64,000 nt of DNA from a bacterium YEK0313 (lineage in GTDB: Bacteria; Pseudomonadota; Alphaproteobacteria; Rhizobiales; Phreatobacteraceae), in contig CCMO02000001.1 of NCBI GenBank assembly GCA_000751295.2, forward strand, positions 2,653,501 through 2,717,500, read 5' to 3'. Shown here one piece after another: positions 49,551-58,467 of the stretch (the first letter of the stretch is position 1; every line of letters begins with the position of its first letter). The notes under the pieces are model-generated. The model did no database searches and was not told where the DNA came from. It saw only the letters and a program-made list of their open reading frames with translations. Made by a program: the position numbers and the translations under genes.

Positions 49551-50765
49551 ATGGACTCGCATGTCCTGTGTCTCGGCGGAGAGGACCATGGCCTGCGCGT
49601 TCCTTTCCTGCAGGCCTTGCGGGATCGGGGCTTTCGCATCACGGCGGCCTCCAGCGGTGATGCGGAGCCATTCCGGGCGTGCGGTCTGCCGCATCTGTCC
49701 TGGCACTTCGATCGCTTCGACCGCCGTGGCGGCGATCTGGCGGCGATCGCGCGCATCGCCAGGCTGGCCGCGGAATGCCGGCCGGACCTGATCCAGACCT
49801 TCGACACCAAGCCGAACCTCCTGGCGCCCCTAGCCGTGCGCGGCTCGGTGCCGGTGGTGCGGACCATCAACGGCATGGGCTGGACGTTCTCGCCGGGCGG
49901 GGGGCTGCGCGCGCGGCTGCTCCGGCCGGTCTACCGCCTGCTCCAGCGGTCGACCGCGCGCTGGTCGGCCGCCACCATCTTCCAGAACGCCGACGACAAG
50001 ACCTATTTCGAGCAGCACGGCCTCGTTCACCGGGACGCTGCGCATCTCGTCCGCAGTTCGGGCATCGACGTACCGGCCTTCAGGGCGGCGCTCGCGCGGA
50101 GCGGCGATCCGCGCAGCCTGCGGCGTCAGCTCGGCCTCCAGGGTGCCAAGGTCGTCGTGACGGTAAGCCGCCTGACCCGCCAGAAGGGCATCGGCACGTT
50201 GCTGGCGGCGGCGGGCATCGTCGCGCGCACCCGCCCGGATACGAGGTTCCTGCTCGTCGGCCCGCGCGAGAGCGAAGGACCCTTCGCCATCGGCGCGCAG
50301 GAGATCGAGGCCGCGTCGCCTCACGTCGTCGCGCTCGGCCATCGGCGTGACGTACCGGCGCTGCTGGCGCTGGCCGATGTCTTTGTCCTGCCGACGCAAT
50401 ATCGGGAAGGCGTGCCGCGGGCGCTGCTGGAGGCGGGGCTCGCGGGCCTGCCGATGGTGGCGACGCGGATGCCCGGTTGCACCGATGTCGTGGCTGACGG
50501 CTGGAACGGCTACCTGGCCGAACCGGGGGATGCGCCGGCCCTGGCGCGGAGCATTCTCAGGCTGCTCGAAGCCCCCGACCAGGCGAGGGCCATGGGCCGT
50601 CGCTCCGTCGCATTGGTGGCGCGCGACTTTACGCTCGACGGCGTCGCCGACCGCTATCGCGACATATATCGGCATGTGCTTTGCGCGCAGCCCGTTGCGG
50701 CCCGTCCGATCCCGCCCGCCCGCGGGCTCACGGTCGTCCCTCGCGCCGACGGAGAATGGCCGTGA
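49551..50765 (+). CDS. Glycosyltransferase family 4 protein
   Basis: 404-residue GT-B glycosyltransferase that would add a sugar to a lipid-linked repeat unit at the inner membrane face. N-terminal domain HVLCLGGEDHGLRVPFLQALRDRGF; C-terminal GT4 domain KVVVTVSRLTRQKGIGTLLAA, FLLVGPRESEG and the nucleotide-sugar site REGVPRALLEAGLAGLPMVATRMPGC. The ATG at 49551 follows GGAGG; longer starts are nonconserved. The stop overlaps the start of the next gene (TGATG), so translation is coupled. Confidence 0.92.
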   Translation: MDSHVLCLGGEDHGLRVPFLQALRDRGFRITAASSGDAEPFRACGLPHLSWHFDRFDRRGGDLAAIARIARLAAECRPDLIQTFDTKPNLLAPLAVRGSVPVVRTINGMGWTFSPGGGLRARLLRPVYRLLQRSTARWSAATIFQNADDKTYFEQHGLVHRDAAHLVRSSGIDVPAFRAALARSGDPRSLRRQLGLQGAKVVVTVSRLTRQKGIGTLLAAAGIVARTRPDTRFLLVGPRESEGPFAIGAQEIEAASPHVVALGHRRDVPALLALADVFVLPTQYREGVPRALLEAGLAGLPMVATRMPGCTDVVADGWNGYLAEPGDAPALARSILRLLEAPDQARAMGRRSVALVARDFTLDGVADRYRDIYRHVLCAQPVAARPIPPARGLTVVPRADGEWP

Positions 50766-52060
50766 TGCGCGACGCCGTTCTTGCCGCCGGAACGGTTCTC
50801 GCGGCAGCCTCGACCTTGCGCCTGCCGGGCCTGCCGGTCGGTGCCGGCGAGATCCTGCTGGTCCTCTGGCTCGCCCTTTCTGCGACGGACATCGCCGTGA
50901 CCCGCCGCGCAATGCCCGGTCCGGCATTCCGCCGAATGGCCGCCTTCTGGATCATCCTTGCATTTGCTCTCGGCTTCGGCGCCTTCCTCGGCATTCTGTT
51001 CGATCCGGTCGTGGAGCAGCTCGGCATGAGCCACGACACCATGGCCTATGGGCTCATGGCGTCGATCTGCTGCCTTGCTCTAGCCCAGGCGGATCATGCG
51101 GCCCGCATGCGCCGCGCGGCATGGTTCCTCACCGGCCTCGCCAATCTCGGTCTCGCATTCCAGCTGGCGCTCGGCTGGCATCTGGTCTCCGCCGGCGGGA
51201 TCGACCCCTGGTACTGGAACCGGTTCCGCGGCTGGTCGGAGAACCCGAACCAGCTGGCGCTCTACTGCGCCGTTTTCGCCGCCGTTGCGGTCCATCTCGG
51301 CATGACTGCCGGGAGCCGCGCCGCGCGCGTCGCCGGATGGACCGGCGCCGTCCTTCCGCTCGTCGTCGGCCGCCTGACGAAGAGCGACACCTTCCTGTTG
51401 ACCATGCTCGGTCTCTTCGGCCTGCTGGCCCTGCTGCGGCTGAGGGCCTGGCTGGCCGACCCGGTGGCGAGCGGCCGGCGCACCGCCGCGGTGGCGCTGC
51501 TGCTCATCGTCCCCCTGGGCCTTGCCAGCATCATGCCCTACCTCTGGGCCGACCGGTCCGATGCGGGCGCTCTCGCGCTCAGCCTCGCCAAGGATCAGGG
51601 CGGCGAAGCGACGATCCGTACCGCCAATCTGCGCCTCGATCTCTGGCGCAGCGCGGTCCGCAAGGGGCTGGAGTCGGCATCCTTCGGTTTCGGCCCGGGG
51701 CCGCATCTGGACCGGCCGAACATCCCCGGCTCGTCGTCGCTGCCGCGCCCCTTCGAAGCGCATAGCACGATCCTCGATCTGTTCCTGCAGGGCGGCATCG
51801 TCGCGGTGGGCGCTTTCCTCTGGCTCAACGTCAGCACCATGCTGCTGATGTTCCGCGCCAGGCTGGATGTGCTCGCGGCTCTCGTCGGCGCCATCCTGAT
51901 CTTCGGCATCAGCCATTTCATCCTGCGCCATCCGATCGTCTGGTTCGGGCTGGTGCTGTGCCTGGCCGAGGGTTGCGCGCGCCTGCCCGCCGTCGCGACA
52001 CGCCGGCTCGCCGCGCCGCGCGCCGGCCTCCAGCGGGGGAGGCGGCCATGTGCGGCATAG
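50765..52060 (+). CDS. O-antigen ligase/polymerase-like membrane protein
   Basis: 431-residue inner-membrane protein with about ten to twelve helices and a large periplasmic loop containing RFRGWSENPNQLALY, RTANLRLDLWRSAVRKG, GPGPHLDR and EAHSTILDLFLQGG, the pattern of Wzy/WaaL proteins that polymerise or transfer lipid-linked glycans. It starts inside the glycosyltransferase stop and ends 13 nt inside the asparagine synthase gene. In this locus a Wzy-type polymerase role is most likely. Confidence 0.87.
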   Translation: MRDAVLAAGTVLAAASTLRLPGLPVGAGEILLVLWLALSATDIAVTRRAMPGPAFRRMAAFWIILAFALGFGAFLGILFDPVVEQLGMSHDTMAYGLMASICCLALAQADHAARMRRAAWFLTGLANLGLAFQLALGWHLVSAGGIDPWYWNRFRGWSENPNQLALYCAVFAAVAVHLGMTAGSRAARVAGWTGAVLPLVVGRLTKSDTFLLTMLGLFGLLALLRLRAWLADPVASGRRTAAVALLLIVPLGLASIMPYLWADRSDAGALALSLAKDQGGEATIRTANLRLDLWRSAVRKGLESASFGFGPGPHLDRPNIPGSSSLPRPFEAHSTILDLFLQGGIVAVGAFLWLNVSTMLLMFRARLDVLAALVGAILIFGISHFILRHPIVWFGLVLCLAEGCARLPAVATRRLAAPRAGLQRGRRPCAA

Positions 52061-54039
52061 CCGGCATCTTCCGGGCGCCCGATGCCGCGCCGGACCTCAA
52101 TCTCGATGCGATCGGGCCGATGCTTTCGGCGATCGCTCATCGCGGCCCGGACGGCGAGGGGGCCTGGATCGACCGCGAGGCCGGCATCGCGCTCGGCCAT
52201 CGGCGGCTCGCCATCGTCGACCTGTCGGCAGGCGGCCGGCAGCCCATGCATTCGGAGGACGGCCAGCTCGTCGTCACCTTCAACGGCGAGATCTACAACT
52301 TCCCCGAACTGCGGCGCGAGCTGGAGGCGGCCGGACACCGGTTCCGCAGCTCCAGCGACACGGAAGTGCTGATCCGTGCCGTCCAGGCCTGGGGGCTGCA
52401 GCCGGCCCTGCGGCGGTTCTGCGGCATGTTCGCCTTCGCGCTCTGGGACCGGCGCGCGCGCGTGCTCCATCTCGCCCGCGACCGGATGGGCAAGAAGCCG
52501 CTGCATGTCGCCTGCCTGCCGGGCGCCGTGGCCTTCGCGTCGGAGATCAAGGCGCTGCGGGCGGTTCCCGGTTTCGCGGCGCGTATCGACCGCGAGGCGG
52601 TGGCGGGCTTTCTCGCCCGCGGCGTCGTCGGCGGACATGCCTGCATCTACGAGCAGGTCTTCAAGCTGCCGCCGGGATCGAGCCTGTCGCTGGATGCCCG
52701 GGGCCTGGTCTGTGGCGCCGACGCCGCAACCTTTTCGGCCTCCTGCCGGCCCTGGTGGTCGCTCGCCGAGGCTGCCGAGCGCGGCCGTGCCGACCTGTTC
52801 GCGGCAGGAGACGACGAGCTCGTCCAGGCGCTGGACGGTCTCCTGCGGAAGGTCGTCGGCGAGCGGATGGTCGCCGATGTGCCGCTCGGAGCCTTCCTGT
52901 CGGGAGGAATCGACAGCACTGCCGTCGTCGCGCTGATGCAGGCTCAGTCCGCGCGGCCGGTGCGGACGTTCACGATCGCCTTCGAGGAAAGCGGCTACGA
53001 CGAGTCGGTCGGCGCGTCGCGGGTCGCGCGTCACCTCGGCACCGACCATACCCAGTTCGCCCTCTCGCCCGAGGAGGCGATGCGGACCATTCCGGCGCTG
53101 CCGCGCATCTGGGACGAGCCCTTCGCGGACGAGTCGCAGATTCCGACCCTGCTGGTCTCGCGGCTGGCGCGTCGTGACGTGACGGTCGCGCTCACCGGTG
53201 ACGGCGGTGACGAATGTTTCGGGGGCTATCACCGCCACTTCGTCGTGTCGCGTCTCGCCGGCCTGATCGCTGCCCCCGCACCGCTGCGGTCCGCGGCCAT
53301 GGCGATCGTCCTTGGCCTGTCGGGTCACGGTTCGCGGCGCATCGCCGCCGCGCTGCCGTTGCCGGGCCGTGTCCGGCGGATGCTGGAAGGCGACAGCCTC
53401 GTCCGGCTCGGCCGCTTGATGGAAGGCGGAGAAGACGGGCTCTACGAGCGGCTGACACGCCTGTCCGACATGTCTCCCGGGCGGGGCCAGGATCGAGCGG
53501 AGCCGGTACCGGCCCATCCCGGCGACCTCCTTTCGCGCATGATCTTTCGCGACATGGCCGGCTACCTGCCCGACGATATCCTGGTCAAGCTCGACCGCGC
53601 GACCATGGCGGTGGGCCTCGAGGGACGGAGCCCGCTGCTCGATCACCGGGTCGTCGAGTTCGCCTGGCGTCTCCCGAACCGCGTCAAGGTGCGCGGCCGG
53701 CGGGGCAAGTGGATCCTTCGTGAAGCGCTCGCCCGCTATGTGCCGCGGGCTCTGTTCGAGGGGCCGAAGCGCGGCTTCGACGTGCCGATCGGGGCATGGC
53801 TGCGCGGCCCGCTGCGTCAGTGGGCCGAGGACCTTCTGGCACCGGCCATGCTCGTCCGGCACGACCTGCTCGATGCGGCTGTCGTGCGCCGGTGCTGGTC
53901 CGAGCATCTCGACGGACGGCGCGACCATTCCCGTATCCTCTGGGCCGTTCTGATGCTGCAGGCCTGGCTCGACGAACATGTGCGCGAGACCCCCGTGGTC
54001 TCCGCTTCCGACCTTGAAACCGCTCAGCAGTGGAGTTGA
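52048..54039 (+). CDS. Glutamine-dependent asparagine synthase family protein
   Basis: 663 residues. N-terminal class II glutaminase with catalytic Cys2 (MCGIAGIF) and HRGPDGEGAW, FNGEIYNF; C-terminal PP-loop synthetase with FLSGGIDSTAVVALM and LTGDGGDECFGGY. AsnB makes asparagine, but homologues in polysaccharide loci transfer ammonia to a carboxylate of the glycan or of a precursor; location in the operon favours such an amidotransferase role (inference). GGGGGAGG precedes the ATG. Overlaps the previous gene by 13 nt. Confidence 0.93.
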   Translation: MCGIAGIFRAPDAAPDLNLDAIGPMLSAIAHRGPDGEGAWIDREAGIALGHRRLAIVDLSAGGRQPMHSEDGQLVVTFNGEIYNFPELRRELEAAGHRFRSSSDTEVLIRAVQAWGLQPALRRFCGMFAFALWDRRARVLHLARDRMGKKPLHVACLPGAVAFASEIKALRAVPGFAARIDREAVAGFLARGVVGGHACIYEQVFKLPPGSSLSLDARGLVCGADAATFSASCRPWWSLAEAAERGRADLFAAGDDELVQALDGLLRKVVGERMVADVPLGAFLSGGIDSTAVVALMQAQSARPVRTFTIAFEESGYDESVGASRVARHLGTDHTQFALSPEEAMRTIPALPRIWDEPFADESQIPTLLVSRLARRDVTVALTGDGGDECFGGYHRHFVVSRLAGLIAAPAPLRSAAMAIVLGLSGHGSRRIAAALPLPGRVRRMLEGDSLVRLGRLMEGGEDGLYERLTRLSDMSPGRGQDRAEPVPAHPGDLLSRMIFRDMAGYLPDDILVKLDRATMAVGLEGRSPLLDHRVVEFAWRLPNRVKVRGRRGKWILREALARYVPRALFEGPKRGFDVPIGAWLRGPLRQWAEDLLAPAMLVRHDLLDAAVVRRCWSEHLDGRRDHSRILWAVLMLQAWLDEHVRETPVVSASDLETAQQWS

Positions 54040-54041
54040 CC

Positions 54042-56204
54042 ATGAGGGCGCTTCTTGACCACGAGGCGCGGCTTCTTCAAGCCGTCCGCGCGACCGGTGC
54101 AGGGCCCTATGATGCGGACCTGAACGCTCCCGGGGCCGCCGGCGAGCGCTCCCACCAGGCTCTCGGACGCAGCCTGCGCACGATCCTGCGGCGCTGGCGG
54201 CTGATTGCGGCGATGACGGCGGCCGGCGCGATGGTCGCGCTGGTCACCGCGCTCGTCGTGCAGCCGAAATACACGGCATCCGCCCAGATCATCGTGGATC
54301 AGCGGGGCAATGACGGGCCCGGGGCGACGCCCGCGACCCAGCCGGGCGAGGAATCGGCGATCGAGACCCATGTGACGATTCTCGCGTCGGAGGCGCATCT
54401 GCTCGCGGTCGCCTCGGCGTTGCTGGCAAACCAGTCCGAAGGCCACGTCGAACCGCCCTCGCGGCTCTCCCGGATCCGTCGCGCCGCCAGCGTGATCCTG
54501 CAGCGGTTGGGCCTCGCGGCCCCGAGCCCGGCGGCCGACACCTCGTCGGCCGCGGCCACACATGCTCTCGCCCTCGACCTGAGGCGGCGCATCAAGGTCG
54601 ACCAGGAGCGCCGGTCGCGCGTCATCACCGTCAGCTATTCATCGGCCGATCCGCAGGCTGCCGCCACGGTCGCCAACACGGTCGTGCAGGTCTATTTGGA
54701 CGATCTCGCGCTGCGCCGGCGCGTCGAGGCGCGCCGCCTGATGGTCTGGCTCGCCAAGCGGATTCCGGAAGCGCGCCTCGAGGTAGCGCGGGCCGAGCGG
54801 GAACTCGAGGCCTATCGCCTGATCCACGCCGCGGCCAGCGCCGCGCCGGCCGACGAGACGGCCGTCCAGATCGCCCAGCTGTCGCGGCAACTCGCGATCG
54901 CGCGGTCGGAGATGCAGTCGGCCACCGATCGCCTGGCGCGCGCCAGGCAGCTCAGCGAGCGGCCGGGCAGCGAGATGGAAATGGCACGCCTGCTCGGCTC
55001 GCCGCTCCTGCTCGAGCTCGTGCGGCGGGACGCCGGCGACGCCATGACGCGGCCCGCCGTCCAGGAGGAGCTCGCCCGCGGCCTGCGCCGGCTGGAAAGC
55101 GAGGCTCAGGTCTATAGCGAGCAGGCCCGGTCGATCGAGCAGCGGCTCGCGCCCCTGCGCGCCGCCGCCAACTCCACCGCCGACGGCCTCTCCGGGCTGC
55201 GCGCGCTCGAGCGACAGGCGCTGGCGCTCGGCCAATTCTATGACGGGCTTCTGCGTCGCCAGCAGGAGGTCGACGAGCAGGTGCAGCTCGTCAGGCCCGA
55301 TGCGCGGCTGCTCGCGGCCGCCTGGCCGCCGGAGCGGCCAAGCTCGCTGCACCCCGCCTTTCTGCTTCCCCCGATGGTCATCGCCTCGACGATTCTCGGC
55401 ATCCTCCTCGCCTTCGGTCTCGCCCTCACCGAGCGCACGATCCGCGATAAGGACGATGCCGTCGAGGTTCTCGGAGTGCCGTGCCTCGGCACCGTGCCGC
55501 GCCTCGAGGCCCATCGCGCGGCGCTGCTGTCACGGGAGGAGCCGCAATCCGGCTATGCGCGGCTCGTGCGCTCGCTGCTCGTTTCGCTGATGCCGACGAA
55601 CGCGATCCGGCACGGGCCGCAGGTGGTGTTGCTGACATCCACGGGCCCGGACGAGGGCAAGACCGCGCTTGCCTGGAGCCTTACGGTGGTCGCCGCGCGC
55701 CTTGGCCTGAAGGTCCTGCTGGTCAGCCGGAGCAGGCATCCCGCCTGGCTGGAGGACGTCCCGCGGGCAGCGGGCCGCGCGGCCCCCCCGAATGGCGCGA
55801 CCGGCGCCGCGAGTCCGGCGGCTGCCGAGAGGATAGGCGACCTGCAGATCGACTTCGCGCCGGCGGCGCTGCTGGACGGCGCGCCCGGCCTGGATGCGGC
55901 CGAAGCGGGCGGGCGATGGAGCGACCGCTTCCGCGGCGCCTATGACATCATCATCGTCGATGACGACAGCGTGGGCGAACGGCCGGAGGTCGGGCTGGCG
56001 GCCATGGACGCCGACTGGATCCTGTTTCTTGTCCGCGCCGGCGTGACCGGACGCGCCGCCGCCGGCGACGCGGTGCAGTTCCTTGTCCGGGCGTCGGGCG
56101 CAGAAGCGTCCGGCAGCCCCCGGATCGCCTCGATCCTGTCGGAGGCGCGTGCCCCCACATCGCAGAGTGCCGCCGCATTGACGGGTGCCGGCGTCGGAGA
56201 GTGA
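54042..56204 (+). CDS. Wzc-like polysaccharide chain-length protein with degenerate ATPase
   Basis: 720 residues. A Wzz-type N-terminal domain with membrane helix at about 52-71, a long coiled-coil periplasmic part (about 150-430), a second helix near 440-461, and a cytoplasmic BY-kinase-like ATPase. Walker A is good (TGPDEGKTALAW, near 533). The Walker A' strand, normally VLLVDADLRRP, here reads VLLVSRSRHP and has lost the Asp; Walker B reads YDIIIVDDD. There is no Tyr-rich C-terminal tail. Chain-length control is likely; tyrosine kinase activity is doubtful. GGAG precedes the ATG at a 7-base spacing. Confidence 0.88.
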   Translation: MRALLDHEARLLQAVRATGAGPYDADLNAPGAAGERSHQALGRSLRTILRRWRLIAAMTAAGAMVALVTALVVQPKYTASAQIIVDQRGNDGPGATPATQPGEESAIETHVTILASEAHLLAVASALLANQSEGHVEPPSRLSRIRRAASVILQRLGLAAPSPAADTSSAAATHALALDLRRRIKVDQERRSRVITVSYSSADPQAAATVANTVVQVYLDDLALRRRVEARRLMVWLAKRIPEARLEVARAERELEAYRLIHAAASAAPADETAVQIAQLSRQLAIARSEMQSATDRLARARQLSERPGSEMEMARLLGSPLLLELVRRDAGDAMTRPAVQEELARGLRRLESEAQVYSEQARSIEQRLAPLRAAANSTADGLSGLRALERQALALGQFYDGLLRRQQEVDEQVQLVRPDARLLAAAWPPERPSSLHPAFLLPPMVIASTILGILLAFGLALTERTIRDKDDAVEVLGVPCLGTVPRLEAHRAALLSREEPQSGYARLVRSLLVSLMPTNAIRHGPQVVLLTSTGPDEGKTALAWSLTVVAARLGLKVLLVSRSRHPAWLEDVPRAAGRAAPPNGATGAASPAAAERIGDLQIDFAPAALLDGAPGLDAAEAGGRWSDRFRGAYDIIIVDDDSVGERPEVGLAAMDADWILFLVRAGVTGRAAAGDAVQFLVRASGAEASGSPRIASILSEARAPTSQSAAALTGAGVGE

Positions 56205-56205
56205 C

Positions 56206-58359
56206 ATGATCATCGAGCTGTTCGGCCCGCCCGGTTCCGGCAAGACGACCCTGGCTCAGGCGCTCTGCCAGCGCCTTCAGAGCCAGGGGCATCCGACATC
56301 CGTGGTCCTCTGCCACCGGCAAGGGGGCGCCGGGCGTTCGGCCGGCCTCGGCGGCAGCCTCGCTGCGCTCGCCCGGCTCGGCCGCGCATTCCTGCGGACG
56401 CTCGCGACCGTGTTCAAGCCGCGCAAGCATCGGCAGGAGCTGCGGCTGAGCACCGCGCTGATCAGGACGCTGCCGCCGAGAAACCCCGTCTGGATGCTGC
56501 GCTTCTGGCAATACATCCTGCGCCTGTCGTGCTGCTGGAAGCGGAACGCGCAATCGAGCCGGGTGGTGATCTTCGACCAGGCCTATTTGCAGGCCGTGTG
56601 TTCGCTGGCCGCATTCGCGCGCGCCGCCGACGACCATGCGCTGGCGGGCGCCCTGGAGGCCACACCCCACGCGGACCTCGTCATCCGCCTCGATGCACCG
56701 CGCGAACTGCTGGAGCGCCGCCTGCGCGAGCGTTCGATGCGCGAGCCGCGGATGGAACAGTTCTTCGATGCCGAGCTCGACACCAACCTGGCCACCGGCC
56801 CGATCGCGGATCGGGTTCAAAATCTCCTGGAGAGCCGTGGCGGCTCCATCATCCAGGTGCGATCGCTCGACGGCGCCTCGCTGGGCGCGGCGGTGGACAG
56901 GATCGAGAGCGAGGTCGCAAGGCGCATCGGCCCCGGCGCGGAAGCCGCGGGCGGCATCGTACCGCTTGTTGAGCCGGCCGAGCAGGACAGGCAGCGGCAG
57001 GACGCGCAGAAGCAGGCCGAGCTCGGAAGGCGTATGGTCAGCGCCAGCGCGCAGGCTTTCGCGCTCTATGTGGGCGGTGCCGTGCTGACCAGCCTCGTCC
57101 AACTCCAGATCGCCCGGCTCATTGGCACCGACGGCTTCGGCCTGTTCTCCTACGTGCTCGCCTGGACCTCGTTTCTGTCCTACATCGGAACGCTCGGCTT
57201 CCACGTCGCGGTGCTGCGCTTCGTGCCGGTCCATGCGGCGCGGGAGGAATGGGCGCTCGTGCGCGGCGTCGTGCTGTTCGCCATCGGCATCTCCACCGTC
57301 GCCTCGCTGATCCTTGCGGGCCTCGGCGCCATGGTCATCGTCGCCGTTGCCGATCATCTGCCCGATGCGAAGGAGGTCGGTCTGCTCATCGGCATGGCGA
57401 CCATCCCCGCCATGACCCTCTATCTGATCTGCGCCGCGCTGGTCCGCGCCTTCGGCGGCGTGGCGACGGCCCTGCTGCCGGAGCGGATCGTCCGCGATGC
57501 GCTGCTCTCCGTGCTGGTCGCGCTGATGGCGGCCTTCGCCATCCAACCGGTGGATGCCTCCGGCGTGCTGACCGCGCTGCTCGTCAGCTCGATATTCACC
57601 GCGGCTCTCGCCTGCGTGCTCGTGCTGCGGATATTGCCGGCCCGGCTGAGAGGGATGCGCCCCGCCTTCAGCATCGCGCAATGGTGCGTCACGCTTCTGC
57701 CGATGACCGTGCTGTCGCTTCTGGACATCCTGATGGTGCGCACCGGCGTCATCCTGCTCGGCTGGCTGGAACATATCCGCGAGGCCGGCATCTTCGCGCT
57801 CGGCCTCAGCATTGCGACGCTGATCCTGCTGCCGCGCGTCGCGGTCGGCAGCATGTTCGCGCCAACCGCGGCGGATCTTCATGCGCGCGACGACCATGCC
57901 GGGCTGCAGCGGCTCTTCGTGCGCGCGGCAGTGCTGTCCTTCGCGGTATCGGGACTTCTCGCGGCGCCGTTGCTCATCTTCATGGAGCTGGTCCTGCGCT
58001 TCTTCGGCGATGACTTCGTGCAGGGAGCGCCGATCGCGCGGCTGCTCGTCCTCGGCCAGCTGATCGCCGCCGCCATGGGGCCGCAGCAGCACCTGATGAC
58101 CATGACCGGGCAGGAGCGGATGGCCGCCCTCGCGATGGGCGTCAGCGCCGGTCTGAATGTCGTGGGCTGCTTCATCGGCATCGAGCTGTTCGGCGCCATC
58201 GGTGCGGCGGTCGCGACCACTCTGGTCATCGTCATCTGGAACGCGATCATGGCGGTGAGCATCCATCGCCGGCTCCGCCTCCTGCCAGGCCTGGCCTGGG
58301 TGGTGTCGGAACGCCTGCTCGCACGCGCTGCGCGACGGGCCGAGGCAGGGGGCGGCTGA
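56206..58359 (+). CDS. P-loop kinase fused to a Wzx-type flippase
   Basis: One open frame of 717 residues. Residues 1 to about 245 form a P-loop protein: MIIELFGPPGSGKTT is a perfect Walker A, followed by VVIFDQAYLQAVCS and LVIRLDAPRELLERRLRERS with an Arg-rich lid, as in thymidylate kinase-like nucleotide or sugar kinases. After a charged linker (AEQDRQRQDAQKQAELGRR), about 280-700 is a MOP-superfamily flippase with some 12-14 helices (LVQLQIARLIGTDGFGLFSYVLAW). Flippases move lipid-linked repeat units across the inner membrane. An internal ATG at 57034 could also yield a stand-alone flippase. Confidence 0.87.
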   Translation: MIIELFGPPGSGKTTLAQALCQRLQSQGHPTSVVLCHRQGGAGRSAGLGGSLAALARLGRAFLRTLATVFKPRKHRQELRLSTALIRTLPPRNPVWMLRFWQYILRLSCCWKRNAQSSRVVIFDQAYLQAVCSLAAFARAADDHALAGALEATPHADLVIRLDAPRELLERRLRERSMREPRMEQFFDAELDTNLATGPIADRVQNLLESRGGSIIQVRSLDGASLGAAVDRIESEVARRIGPGAEAAGGIVPLVEPAEQDRQRQDAQKQAELGRRMVSASAQAFALYVGGAVLTSLVQLQIARLIGTDGFGLFSYVLAWTSFLSYIGTLGFHVAVLRFVPVHAAREEWALVRGVVLFAIGISTVASLILAGLGAMVIVAVADHLPDAKEVGLLIGMATIPAMTLYLICAALVRAFGGVATALLPERIVRDALLSVLVALMAAFAIQPVDASGVLTALLVSSIFTAALACVLVLRILPARLRGMRPAFSIAQWCVTLLPMTVLSLLDILMVRTGVILLGWLEHIREAGIFALGLSIATLILLPRVAVGSMFAPTAADLHARDDHAGLQRLFVRAAVLSFAVSGLLAAPLLIFMELVLRFFGDDFVQGAPIARLLVLGQLIAAAMGPQQHLMTMTGQERMAALAMGVSAGLNVVGCFIGIELFGAIGAAVATTLVIVIWNAIMAVSIHRRLRLLPGLAWVVSERLLARAARRAEAGGG

Positions 58360-58467
58360 GCCTTGCAGCGGCGGCCGGCGGGCCCGGCAGGCGCCCGGTC
58401 CTTCGATCGGACGATGTCGCCGATCCGGCCGCCCCTTAAGGACCAGAAGAGACGAACGGAGCTGCCC

